This document shows positions 54,710 to 64,000 of a stretch of DNA of 64,000 bases, one piece after another (within the stretch, counting starts at the first letter, position 1; each line of letters starts with the position of its first letter). The stretch is from Nothopassalora personata (taxonomy: Eukaryota > Ascomycota > Dothideomycetes > Mycosphaerellales > Mycosphaerellaceae), in contig CM066287.1 in NCBI GenBank assembly GCA_033816765.1, forward strand, positions 5,890,001 through 5,954,000, in the 5' to 3' direction. The notes beneath the pieces were generated by a model. That model saw only the letters and a list, made by a program, of their open reading frames with translations, searched no databases and was not told the origin of the DNA. The position numbers and the translations under genes are program-made.

Positions 54710-56770
54710 TCAGAGAATAGTTCCGAAATCTTCATTGATCTCGGACAGTGGTTTGCGTGGACTAGTCGGCTGGCAATTGTCGTCTGTGGTAGGCTTCCGA
54801 TGTCTGCGAAGCAAGTTAGCATTGTTACCAGACAGAAGAGGTGTGTGCTTGACGAACCTGAAAGTGAAGCCAACAAACAGCGAGCGGCCCATCTCGCCAC
54901 CACGATCAGCCATTCGCTCAAGTGCTTCTTGCTTCTCTAGCACTTCCTTATACTTCGCCATGTCCTTTTCACTGCCAAAGTCATCGAAATAGCCAGCATC
55001 CGTCTCAGAGTCCAGTTCAGGCACGAATGGTGCACGCTCTTGCCTGATGCGATTCCACGCAACCTCTTTGAAGTAGTCATGCGCCTGCACATCTTTTATG
55101 CCGCGGAGGCGATGGCTCTTCACGCTAATGAGACGGGTGATGAGATCCCAAGTACGGCGCGACAGGAAGTAGTTGGGGTCTTCATATTCAGGCTTGCGCA
55201 GTACGTGCTGCCAGCGCTTCAAGTTCTGCCAAGTCTCGTCGACTGAAGCACCAGCGAATGGTGGATAGCCAGCGAGAGCCTCGAAGAGCATGCACCCAAG
55301 AGACCAGTAGTCGACTGTGAAATCGTACTCCTCGCCCTTGAGTACCTCTGGTGCCATGTAGTCTGGTGAGCCAACTATTGACTTGGCATAGTTGACGTTG
55401 TTCTCACGCAGAGATCTGTAACCTTCTCTTCGCTCCTTGAGGGAACGCTCCTCCATTGGACGTCCGAACGGTATCGCGGAAGCTGGGATGTTGCCGACCT
55501 CCTTCAACTTGATTCGCATGCTCTCGATCTTCTGAGGCGCCAGGAACCCGGCGGCAAGACCAAAATCGGTCAGCTTGACGTGCCCTGTGCCGTCGATCAG
55601 GAAGTTCTCTGGCTTCAGGTCTCGATGAATATAGCCAAGACTATGCAGAGCATCGACGCAGAGGAACATCTCGGATATGTAGAAACGCGCGTGACGGTTG
55701 TGCAACACTCCAGTATTGTTGAGTAGGGTACGAAAGTCGCCGCCAGGTACGTATTCCATGGCCAGATAGATGCTGCTGTCATCCTGGAAGGCGTACAGCA
55801 GACTGACTAGCCACTCGCTCTTAGCATTGGTAAGAATGTCGCGCTCGGTCAGCACGTGTCGCACTTCATCCAGCTTGAAGAGAAGCTTCTTGCTCATGAC
55901 CTTCAGCGCGCAGATCTCTCGTGTGTCCTTCTTGGAGGCCAGATACACCTGGCCGTATCCACCTTGTCCGATCTGTGTCAGGATCTGGAAGTCGCCATGT
56001 CGTAGTCGAGTCCGTCGCTTTCGAAGCGCTCCACGTTCCCTGTTGAGATATTGTGTCCAAAGCTGGTTGTGCTGCTCCACGTCCGCTTGAGGCATGGAAG
56101 GTGTCGGTGGTGGATTGTGCGCCTTGAAAGCTTGCAGACGATTCTGTCGGTTGTGTACATACGACAGCAGATCGTAGTAGTAGTCGAGGAAGTACAGTTG
56201 TGTCACATTGGCCAGTCTCTTAACATTCGGCTTCTGCAACTTCCCAATCTCCTCAACAGTGAGTGCATCGGACTGAATCGTCTGACGTGTCGGCGATCGG
56301 TCCTCGCGTGGGCGATATGGCTCCTGTCTGCTTGCTGCGGCCTGTGTGACGAAGCTCTGCGTTTGCTGCAGCTGTGGTCGATGCGTTGGCGGTGTGTTCT
56401 CCTTGCCAGTCTTGCGTGTGGGACTGCCCGGTGCCCCTGTCTTGGTGTCCTGCGTTGCGAACGGATCGAAGTCGTGTTTGCCGGGACTCGCCGTGCCTTG
56501 CTGTTTGGTTTGTAGAGCTCCATGGTTGGGCTGACCATGAGTAGGCATGAGCTTCATGGCGTTGGTAAAGACATTGGGCAGGTCGAAGGCGCCAGGCGGC
56601 ATCTTGTTCTTGCTCGGACTGCCTTGCGGCGTCTGCACGGGCGAGATGAAAGCATCGTTGTCGTGTGTAGGAGTGCCCGGATAGTCACCGCCGTCGTTGT
56701 TGCTCGAGCGCGTGTGCAGAAGGGGAGGCGGCGCTGGCATCGTGAAGTCATGCGGCGTGCTGGACGCCAT
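54710..56770 (-). CDS. sidB: NDR/LATS kinase Dbf2/Sid2 (SidB)
   Basis: Exons 56770-54858 and 54803-54710 encode 668 residues. The 54-nt intron (GTTCGT...CGCAG, CTAAC branch) keeps the frame open if retained. After a disordered Pro/Gln-rich N-terminus comes the Mob-binding N-terminal regulatory region (about 180-250). The AGC-type kinase domain starts at DFQILTQIGQGGYGQVYLA, with Lys290, IHRDLKPEN (Asp384), DFG at 402-404, an NDR-type insert, and activation segment AKSIVGSPDYMAPEV. The hydrophobic motif FVGFTFR holds the Thr phosphorylated by upstream kinases. This is the terminal kinase of the mitotic exit/septation initiation network, acting with Mob1 at spindle poles and the septum. A complete, normal-looking copy. 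Confidence 0.96.
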   Translation of the reverse strand: MASSTPHDFTMPAPPPLLHTRSSNNDGGDYPGTPTHDNDAFISPVQTPQGSPSKNKMPPGAFDLPNVFTNAMKLMPTHGQPNHGALQTKQQGTASPGKHDFDPFATQDTKTGAPGSPTRKTGKENTPPTHRPQLQQTQSFVTQAAASRQEPYRPREDRSPTRQTIQSDALTVEEIGKLQKPNVKRLANVTQLYFLDYYYDLLSYVHNRQNRLQAFKAHNPPPTPSMPQADVEQHNQLWTQYLNRERGALRKRRTRLRHGDFQILTQIGQGGYGQVYLASKKDTREICALKVMSKKLLFKLDEVRHVLTERDILTNAKSEWLVSLLYAFQDDSSIYLAMEYVPGGDFRTLLNNTGVLHNRHARFYISEMFLCVDALHSLGYIHRDLKPENFLIDGTGHVKLTDFGLAAGFLAPQKIESMRIKLKEVGNIPASAIPFGRPMEERSLKERREGYRSLRENNVNYAKSIVGSPDYMAPEVLKGEEYDFTVDYWSLGCMLFEALAGYPPFAGASVDETWQNLKRWQHVLRKPEYEDPNYFLSRRTWDLITRLISVKSHRLRGIKDVQAHDYFKEVAWNRIRQERAPFVPELDSETDAGYFDDFGSEKDMAKYKEVLEKQEALERMADRGGEMGRSLFVGFTFRFVKHTPLLSGNNANLLRRHRKPTTDDNCQPTSPRKPLSEINEDFGTIL

Positions 56771-59700
56771 TGATGTTGTTGCTTGCTTCAGTCTGTGATA
56801 ACGGCAACGCTGCCAATGTGCCGTGCCGCGGGGTCTTGTTGGGTAAAGACGGTCAACAATGGGATGTTTGTGCGTAAGAGAGGGTGTTGTCGGGAAGTGT
56901 TTGTTTGGGATAGACGAATTTGTGTCTGCGTTTTGTGACGAGTAGCGGCATCGAACGTTTCATGTGCCCCGTTTGGGCAGCCGCAGAATAACAAAGTGTT
57001 GGCGGGGAAGCAACGCGAGCCAAGCTTTTGTCGATTCACTGGAAGACTCCCCACGTTTGAGATCCTGCTGTTATTCAGATCATCTTCAACCATGCCATCT
57101 TGATAGTTGATTATACTGAAGGCCAGCGTGTCGTACGTTTACAGTCGCGTCGTGCGGCGAGATCGATGCATTGCTCAAATGCTCCGTCTGAACGCATGAC
57201 GAAATGAGGGGCCCATACATGAAGATGGAGTGGGGTGGAGGAGAAGGAGACAGAATAGTCGACTTGAAGACGCAAGTGACTTCCGAAGTTGACTGTTTCG
57301 CATGCGTTGGGTGAGGCGAGACATAGTACAGCAGTGATGATAGTCGACAGCAAGAGGGAGCCTTAGCATGACATATGCCGAGATCGGCAGTGCTATCTTC
57401 AGCTACTAGCACAGTGGCAATAGGATAGATGGAAGAAGTCCATACAGAAGGCGAGGTCATAAGCTTATCAGACTATGGTATCACTGCTGCATCGCATAAG
57501 CCCTTTTCAGGGGCTGCCCCCGCCTCCGCATGGGCAGACTTCTTGCGGGGTTGAACATGATTATTGAATCTGGGGAGAGAGACATCTCTGCTTAGACACC
57601 AGATAAGAAGAGCCTCACTCTCAAGTCCGCGACAGGCAGGAACGCACGAGGATACCGCAGGGTTTAGGATATGTCGTGCACACTGGCGTCCATTGCGTGT
57701 TTCCGATTGATAGTGATTGGCGCAGGTCGGCTCCCGTACGATTGCGCCTTATCTCCTAATATTGTACGGAGAAGGATAAGTAGTAGCTCGTTCCTGCTCA
57801 GAAGTGATTCGTTCTTCATCCTCAAGGATGGAACTCTGCTTAACTCCCAGCACCACTTCGGCCGCGAAATCATGTTGACCGAGTGTCGACCGTCGCCTCA
57901 GCATCTCGGGAAATGGCCCTGACGGCCGAATGGATCCCATCCGCTTCGCCTCCTAGATGAGTTGTGGTCGCGCGTACGCGTCCGCGAAGGCCCGATTTTA
58001 CCCTTATGAAACGCTGCGCAGGAATGCAGCACGAACGGTCTTCCTACTCCTTTCAGCTTTCCGACAATCGTATAGTGCACTCCACGGCAGATGCCGCTCA
58101 TCGGCAAGAGCGCTACCAATAGCTCCCGCTATACGTTAGCGAAGGTGGCATGGAGGCTCCAGCTGCAGTATCTATAGGTGGAGAATGGAGGCTATGGCGA
58201 TCTTCTTATCGCTAACGATGGTCATAGCGGACGTAAAGGGCGATGTCATTCTAACCGTATCGGTTGCCGATTTTGCCGTCTAAACTTTTGACACGTGTCT
58301 GGGCAACATTTTATCGCCGAAGATCAGAACCGAGAGAACGACGTCTTCTGGTGCTCTTCGCTGCATAGCTGAAGTCGCTATGTGGATCGCATCCGCACGT
58401 TCAGACGGAGCCGCGCACACATAGGAGTCGTGGAACCCATCCCATGGACCACATCTTGCTTTGAACTTCAGCAACCACGAGGCCGAAGTCATACCGTCGG
58501 CAGGCGTTGCTACATCAGTTTTAGAAGTTCGAAACGAGGAGGGCTGTTGGCACAGCGCCTGTGCAAGTGGATGGAGGATGTGGGGGCTCGATGGTCCAAG
58601 ATCCCATTGTTGCGTTCATTGCACAGATTGCACAGACGTGATCATGCTGATCGTTCAAAGCTCTTGCTCATCGTGTGGGTAGATGGTGCACCACGAAATG
58701 GACGATTCCCACGTGCAACTACCAGGCATACCAATTGCGGCTGCGCGACATAGGCTCGCACTTGTGCCGTGTCCAGTCGCATTGTACGTGAAGCGCTTCG
58801 TCATCTCAAATTTCTGTTCGGTTGTGAGGCACACGACGGCAGGTGGCAGAAAGTCGGAAGGAGGATTGCCTTGCAGCTCAATGGGATGGCTGCATATCTA
58901 GACTGCTCTCCGAGCCACACATCGTTGACACTTCTGTCCACTAACATCGCCAGAACTGGTTGGTACTCGTTCATAGTTCTCACACGCCTTGACTCTATTC
59001 TCGTCTTTTTGCATTGATGTTGTATCTTGTGGTCATGCCCAATACAGTTTTGACGAGGCTGCATGGCGCATTCCACATGCTCGATTGTCTGCGCACCAGC
59101 ATCCGGACCCGAAACGCATATAACGCCTGGGAACATAAAAGACTCGAGTGCGTGTGGCGCGGCTGGTGGATGAATGCCGCTCAGTAGTGGGCGGGTCATT
59201 GCATGCATGGGTTCATCATCTACTAGGTACCTAACACAGCGACCCTGACCTTGAGCTGGAGCCATTGCTTGTGTCAGTTCCGGTAGTTCTTCGTGTTGCA
59301 ACAGCCTACCCAGCAGAAGGTGCGGCGGGTAATCTCTGTATATGGCCGTAAAACAGTGGTCCTCGTGGTGCGCGTAGTTGTCGTGTGAGGATAATGCCAT
59401 GTCATGAACAAGCAAGCGAGCAAGCGAGCAAGCGAGCAAGCGCAAGCTCTCTTCCAGCCCGAAGCCTCGCGGGGGTAGTGTTGCACGACAGGTGAGCATA
59501 ATACATGGGCTGCTGCTATACGGCGGGTCATTGAATGCTTCGCGGCAGCCACCCGTGCGTGCTTGAGATCGATCCAGTTGATTGCTGTCAGCACCTTACT
59601 TTCTGAGACTTTACTGTAGCCTTCTAGCTTTCACATCGAGTCAATTTTACGAGAGCGCAAGTGAAGTATGTATATGTCTGGAATCGTAGGTAGCTGGTAG

Positions 59701-60135
59701 GAGTTTATCTAATCGTCGTCGGGTAAGAATAAATCAAGGTGCCTGGTCACCATGGTATTAGGGGAGACCACTATCGCTTACCATTCACTCACCCGCCGCA
59801 TAGCTCCTGCATCACTTACATTGCATGGCCCTTTGCAATCCTCACAGGCGCATCGAACGTGGGATGGACCTGCGGGAGCAACATTTTCCTCCCTGGAGCC
59901 CTCCGATGCGCGGCGCCATCAATAGTGTTTTCTAAGGTGCCGCTAGACTGCTAGTGCCCCTCCAAACCTTCAAGAAACCTTGCGGCCGCGGTCGCGCACA
60001 GAGGGTTCTGAAGCAACACCCGAGAGACGGCTTTCCACAGCTACTACATAACCTATGCTCAGCACGTGCCGCGGTGTGTTTTAGTCCCCGTCGAGGAAGG
60101 AAGACTGCTGCTCCGGCACGATACTGAGCCTCTGT
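56771..60135. other. Gene-poor divergent region, 3.4 kb
   Basis: Between the head-to-head sidB and areA genes. It holds one doubtful small secreted-type frame (57111-57353, minus; see findings) and an 8-bp tandem repeat near 59412. No gene is firmly supported. The last few hundred bases should be areA leader and promoter. Confidence 0.45.
59412..59442. repeat. 8-bp tandem repeat, about 4 units
   Basis: Nearly four exact tandem copies of GCAAGCGA, not in a supported gene. Confidence 0.85.
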
Positions 60136-63055
60136 ATGTCTCACGCCCAGCCCGCGGCCGTGCAGGCTAGCGAGCGACATGCGGATAGGCGGAGTGGGGA
60201 GTGCCCAAAATCACATGCCGACTCGATGGACACTGCTGCCAGTGCCCCCGACGCCGCTGACACCGTCACGGCCACCTCGAACACCAAATCGTTGCCGCGA
60301 CATGTACGCGTCCCCGACGACCGACACCACCACGACAGCGTTTCCGGCACGTCGAGCGCAATAGCGTCCCTCACCTCGCAGTCGACGCTAGAGACCTTGT
60401 CGACTCGGCTGGATTTGTCACCGACCGAAAACGAGGCCCGCAAGGGCTTGCTGCGCGAGTCCGTCTTTGGACAGTGGAAAGACGATGCCAGCCGCGTCGA
60501 GTCTGAGACTCCCGAAGAAATGCAGAAGAACGATCCGCTTGGAACGCAGATATGGAAGTTGTACCACAAGACCAAGGGCCAGCTACCCAACTCTGAGCGT
60601 CTCGAGAATCTCGCGTGGCGAATGTTGTCGATGAACTTGCGGCGGAGACAGCTCGCCGGGAGCCAGAAGTAAGTGCTCGCATTATCATATGCTCAGTACT
60701 ACGTGTGTGTCCAGTGTGCTGACGTGCGCGAACAGTCGACTCACTCCGCACCCGCTCAATCAGCAAGGTCCGAGCGGTATTGCCCAGCTTCGCAAGTCGT
60801 CACAGCAAGCGACCCAGAATCAAGATGATCATATGATCCTGGATGATTTCCTTGTTCCATCCTCGATCCGCTCACCCGCTGGAATATCTCCAGCAGCGTC
60901 TGGGAGCGCTGCCGAGCGTGACTTCTCCACTGCCGCAACGTCTGTGTCCGGAATCCCGATCAAGCAGCAACAAAGACTGCGAGACGCGGCCGAGCCCTCG
61001 GTAGCACCAGCCTCGGCGCCTTCAGTCCCGCCGGTCCACCAGACCCGCCACAATGAGGAATTTGCCTATGTGCAGCGGCATGTGCGAAAGACGAGTATTG
61101 ACGAGCGAAGGGTCAGTGGTCATGTTCGTCACTACATGACTATCGCTAACACTTCACAGCCGCCCAAACGGCGGGCGGAAGACTCGCCGCAAGTGCCTCC
61201 TGTCGCGAACACAAGCATGGCCGCCGATGACCCGGCCCTAGAAGCGGCTTTGCACGATTATGCCTTGGACATGCCCATCTCCCAACCTCAAGCCCAGCAA
61301 CCACAACTACCCTTCAACCTCGACACCTTTAACCTTGAGAACGACCCAATCCCGAATTCCGCTGGATCAATGCAACAACCGTTCACGTTCTTGCCTGTTG
61401 GCTCGCCAATGATGAGTACATCGTCGTGTCAGCAGATGTACAACTCCTTCCAGCCGCTACCAAGTGCCTCTAGTCTACAATCTCCGCCTGGATCTGCGCG
61501 ACCGTCGACAGTGTCCACCCCACAACCGATTCCAGAGGGAGAGCAGATGTACTTTGAGTCTCAGCTGCACCCGCATCAGTCCATGCCGAGCTTTCAGCCA
61601 CATACTCATCAACAGAGCGCCAATCAGCAGCAGCAGTTCGTTTTTAATCCAAATAGCGATTCCATGTTCAGCGCTATTGCCTCTACAAGCGCGCCGGCTC
61701 ACCACAGTGGGTTCAATCATCCCGTTTTTCAAATGCCTGGACATCTGGATCCCACGAATGTCATGTCGGCCGACTTTCAGCCTGCTAGCCTGCCTACGAG
61801 AGGGCAAATGTTTCAGTTTGGTGGCGATGAAGATGAGGACGAGGACGAACAAATGTCCTTCTCTGATACCAACATGATGATGCCGCGAGGATACTCTCCC
61901 GTTGACGACTCGAACATGGAGAATTACGGCAGCTATCAGTGGGACAATACCCTTTCAAACCAGTACAAACCCTCCGTCGAGCGATTTGGTGGCAACCCGG
62001 CACGAAGAGGCGTACAGATCGGTGGTGCGGAGATGATTCATTCATCACAGAGCTGGGATCAAAGTGGTGGTCTGAGCAGAGGGCATGGGTTGGCCGCCTC
62101 CGTCAGCGACATTCGAAATCGGGGTGGAGATCCCCGAACCCGCAAGATCCCACGGACGACATCGACCCCTAACACCATGGGCATGGCAACGGGCATGTTC
62201 TCGATTCGAACGCAATCGTCGCCTTCCTCGCCTCAAGAATCAGGCTTCAATTCGGCAGTGCCATCTCGACCAGGCAGTCCACGACCTGGTGACAACAGTG
62301 GTGTTCCAACATCGTGTACTAATTGCTTCACACAGACGACACCTTTGTGGCGACGCAATCCAGAGGGACAGCCGCTTTGCAATGCGTGTGGACTGTTTCT
62401 CAAGCTACACGGCGTGGTGCGACCGTTAAGCCTGAAGACCGACGTGATTAAGAAGCGTAATCGCGGAAGCGGCAATACTGTGCCTATGGGCACTTCGCGG
62501 TCAAAGAAAGTTGCTAGTCACAGGAACTCGGTCGCGCAGTCGAATACTAACACTCCAAACTCTGGTAAACAGGCGAACGATGGAGACTCGCCAAGATCGG
62601 GCGCTGGATCTGCTGGGAACACGCCAACTAACTCAGGTCCTGCGGAGAAGCCAGTGAAGACTGTGGTGCCTATTGCCCCTGGACCTCCCAAGCCCGCACC
62701 TCAGCAGCCTGCGAATGCGCCTACTCGTCCAGTGGCTCCTAGGCGTACCAGGAAACCGAGCAGGGCAAGCAATACTCCCGCACAAGGCGATCACGAGATG
62801 GCAGAAGCTGAGGAGCCAAAGGCTGGCAATAAAGGCCCGAAAGAAGGGACTTCCGGCATTCAGCATCCTCCGCTCATGCCCAACGCCATGTCCCTCAAAC
62901 CAAACGCACCGCCAATGCACGCGCAAATGGTCCCACCAGGTGGTGGTTCAGGAGCTGGACAGATGGCACCTGGACAACATGGACTACCTCCTGGAGTATC
63001 CCCTACTATGATGACTGGACCTCAGGAGTGGGAGTGGTTGACCATGAGTCTTTAA
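60136..63055 (+). CDS. areA: Nitrogen regulator AreA/Nit-2 (GATA factor)
   Basis: Three exons (60136-60668, 60736-61111, 61160-63055; introns 67 and 48 nt) encode 934 residues. The fungal AreA N-terminal domain (DUF1752 type) lies at about 133-170 ([19 protein letters not shown], then [11 protein letters not shown]). A segment reading RKTSIDERR then [14 protein letters not shown] matches AreA proteins only if the 48-nt intron is removed; retained, it stays open. The single C-X2-C-X17-C-X2-C GATA zinc finger (about 689-713, CTNC...CNAC) is followed by a basic tail (KKRNRGSG). The last residues, EWEWLTMSL, are the conserved AreA C-terminus that contacts the NmrA co-repressor. It activates genes for secondary nitrogen sources when ammonium and glutamine are scarce. 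Confidence 0.97.
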
Positions 63056-64000
63056 TATGTGGAAGCCACAGCATGTCAAGCACGACATACATATTCTATT
63101 TTCGAGTACGATTGGCGAATGCGTTATGCGCTTTCAGACGCTTTTAAGTGATTGATACCCGAGCTTTTGGATGCATGCTCAAACCTGATAGATGAGGCCA
63201 CCTTAAGAGGTTGATTCTTTAGGCGTTGAGCGTTCTTGTGTACATGGATGAATTGCTGTCATTGCTTGGGATATGAGCTATCTGGGTGAATTTCGAGCAG
63301 CTATGAGAGATGAAGTTACAATTTACTCCCTCGTAGTCGCCTTTCGAAGTGGTCTTGAGACTTCGCTCTCTTGTCGCACCGCAGCTAACAATTGACAGAG
63401 GTCGCTGAACATTGCTTCGCAAGGTACACCTCTCCCATTGCAAAGCTGTGATATGTAGCACTGTGGAAGCATCACCTCAAGAACCTCGACCATCAACCGC
63501 ACCCGGCAATTCGCGGCACAAGCAATCACATGCTTGTGGTGGCTGCATCACATGCATTTAAACTTTCTGTCAGCAACTCATGAGGCATTCTGAAAGGCTC
63601 CCCATCAAAGAGACTTCCCGCTCGTTTAAAGTCATTTCCAAACTCTCTTGATCCACTGCCGGTGGTTGTCGGACTTGCCGAACACATCGGAACGGACTTG
63701 CTACCCTAGCTGCAGCTGCTGCTTTGGTGCTGTGCTATACGCTAATGTCGAACGATTCCTACTGTCAGGATGGAGAGAGGGAGTCTAGAAGGTTGATGTT
63801 GCAGGTGATTGAGCCACTCGGTGTGAGTTGCCGGCAGATCAAGGTGACCAGGATGGCTTTGTGGAGCTTTCAGGAAACTTGGCTGCCGATAATGGACGAC
63901 TTACGAATGTACCATTGCATGTGTTGGATCTGGTAAATTCGTTTCATATTGATGACACTATTTACATGCTCGCGTGACCCGTGGCAAGGGATCACAGCTT
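63056..64000. other. Right edge, no gene seen
   Basis: 945 bp downstream of areA. It probably carries the areA 3' UTR. Only short domain-free frames are present. Confidence 0.45.

Noticed and set aside
59412..59442. CRISPR-like or satellite array
   Set aside because: Only four direct 8-bp copies without spacers, in a eukaryotic genome; simple slippage repeat.

Overview
The window is nuclear DNA of a filamentous ascomycete (Pezizomycotina, probably Dothideomycetes, though that rank is a weak inference). Genes lie on both strands and are dense in most places. They are split by introns, mostly 47-90 nt, with GT...AG ends and CTAAC/CTAAT-type branch sites. Gene content is typically fungal: an AreA-type GATA factor, a cutinase, a bZIP-DUF3425 regulator, an Arg-13/Ort1 carrier, Cgr1 and an ergosteryl-aspartate synthase. 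No mobile element, rRNA, tRNA or CRISPR array was recognised.

Layout. 0-8 kb: an Erg6-like methyltransferase, the Scy1 pseudokinase and a bZIP-DUF3425 factor, all on minus. 8-17 kb: mitochondrial branched-chain aminotransferase, a cutinase with a very long Ser/Gly-rich spacer, NAD(P)H-hydrate dehydratase, a small hydrophilic protein, the ornithine carrier and Cgr1. 17-19 kb: no gene seen. 19-25 kb: a disordered basic protein, an SDR oxidoreductase, a GH43 glycosidase pseudogene with several stops, and Btn1/CLN3. 25-30 kb: an Rxt3-domain protein and an unidentified nuclear-type protein. 30-38 kb: a CAT-superfamily acyltransferase facing away from the AspRS-DUF2156 fusion (ErdS), then a UAA-family nucleotide-sugar transporter with a 17-nt microexon. 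38-41 kb: mostly empty DNA and the leader of a bHLH factor. 43-53 kb: type I phosphodiesterase, succinate dehydrogenase flavoprotein, Yos9/OS-9 and a histidine acid phosphatase. 53-57 kb: an F-box-like gene packed against an unknown gene with a 16-nt homopolymer, then the Dbf2/Sid2 kinase. 57-60 kb: gene-poor. 60-63 kb: the AreA nitrogen regulator.

How they fit together. This is mainly a housekeeping and regulatory stretch rather than one biosynthetic cluster. Several genes concern mitochondrial nitrogen and carbon metabolism (BCAT, Ort1, SDH1), ER and endolysosomal quality control (Yos9, Btn1, Scy1) and global regulation (Rxt3, AreA, bHLH, bZIP). The most distinctive biochemistry is tRNA-dependent sterol aspartylation by ErdS, next to an uncharacterised acyltransferase. 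Accessory material includes the cutinase, the decayed GH43 gene, the F-box pair and two possible small secreted peptides.

Exon boundaries were inferred by eye from reading frame, splice signals and family conservation. Domain names come from recognised motifs, not from searches.
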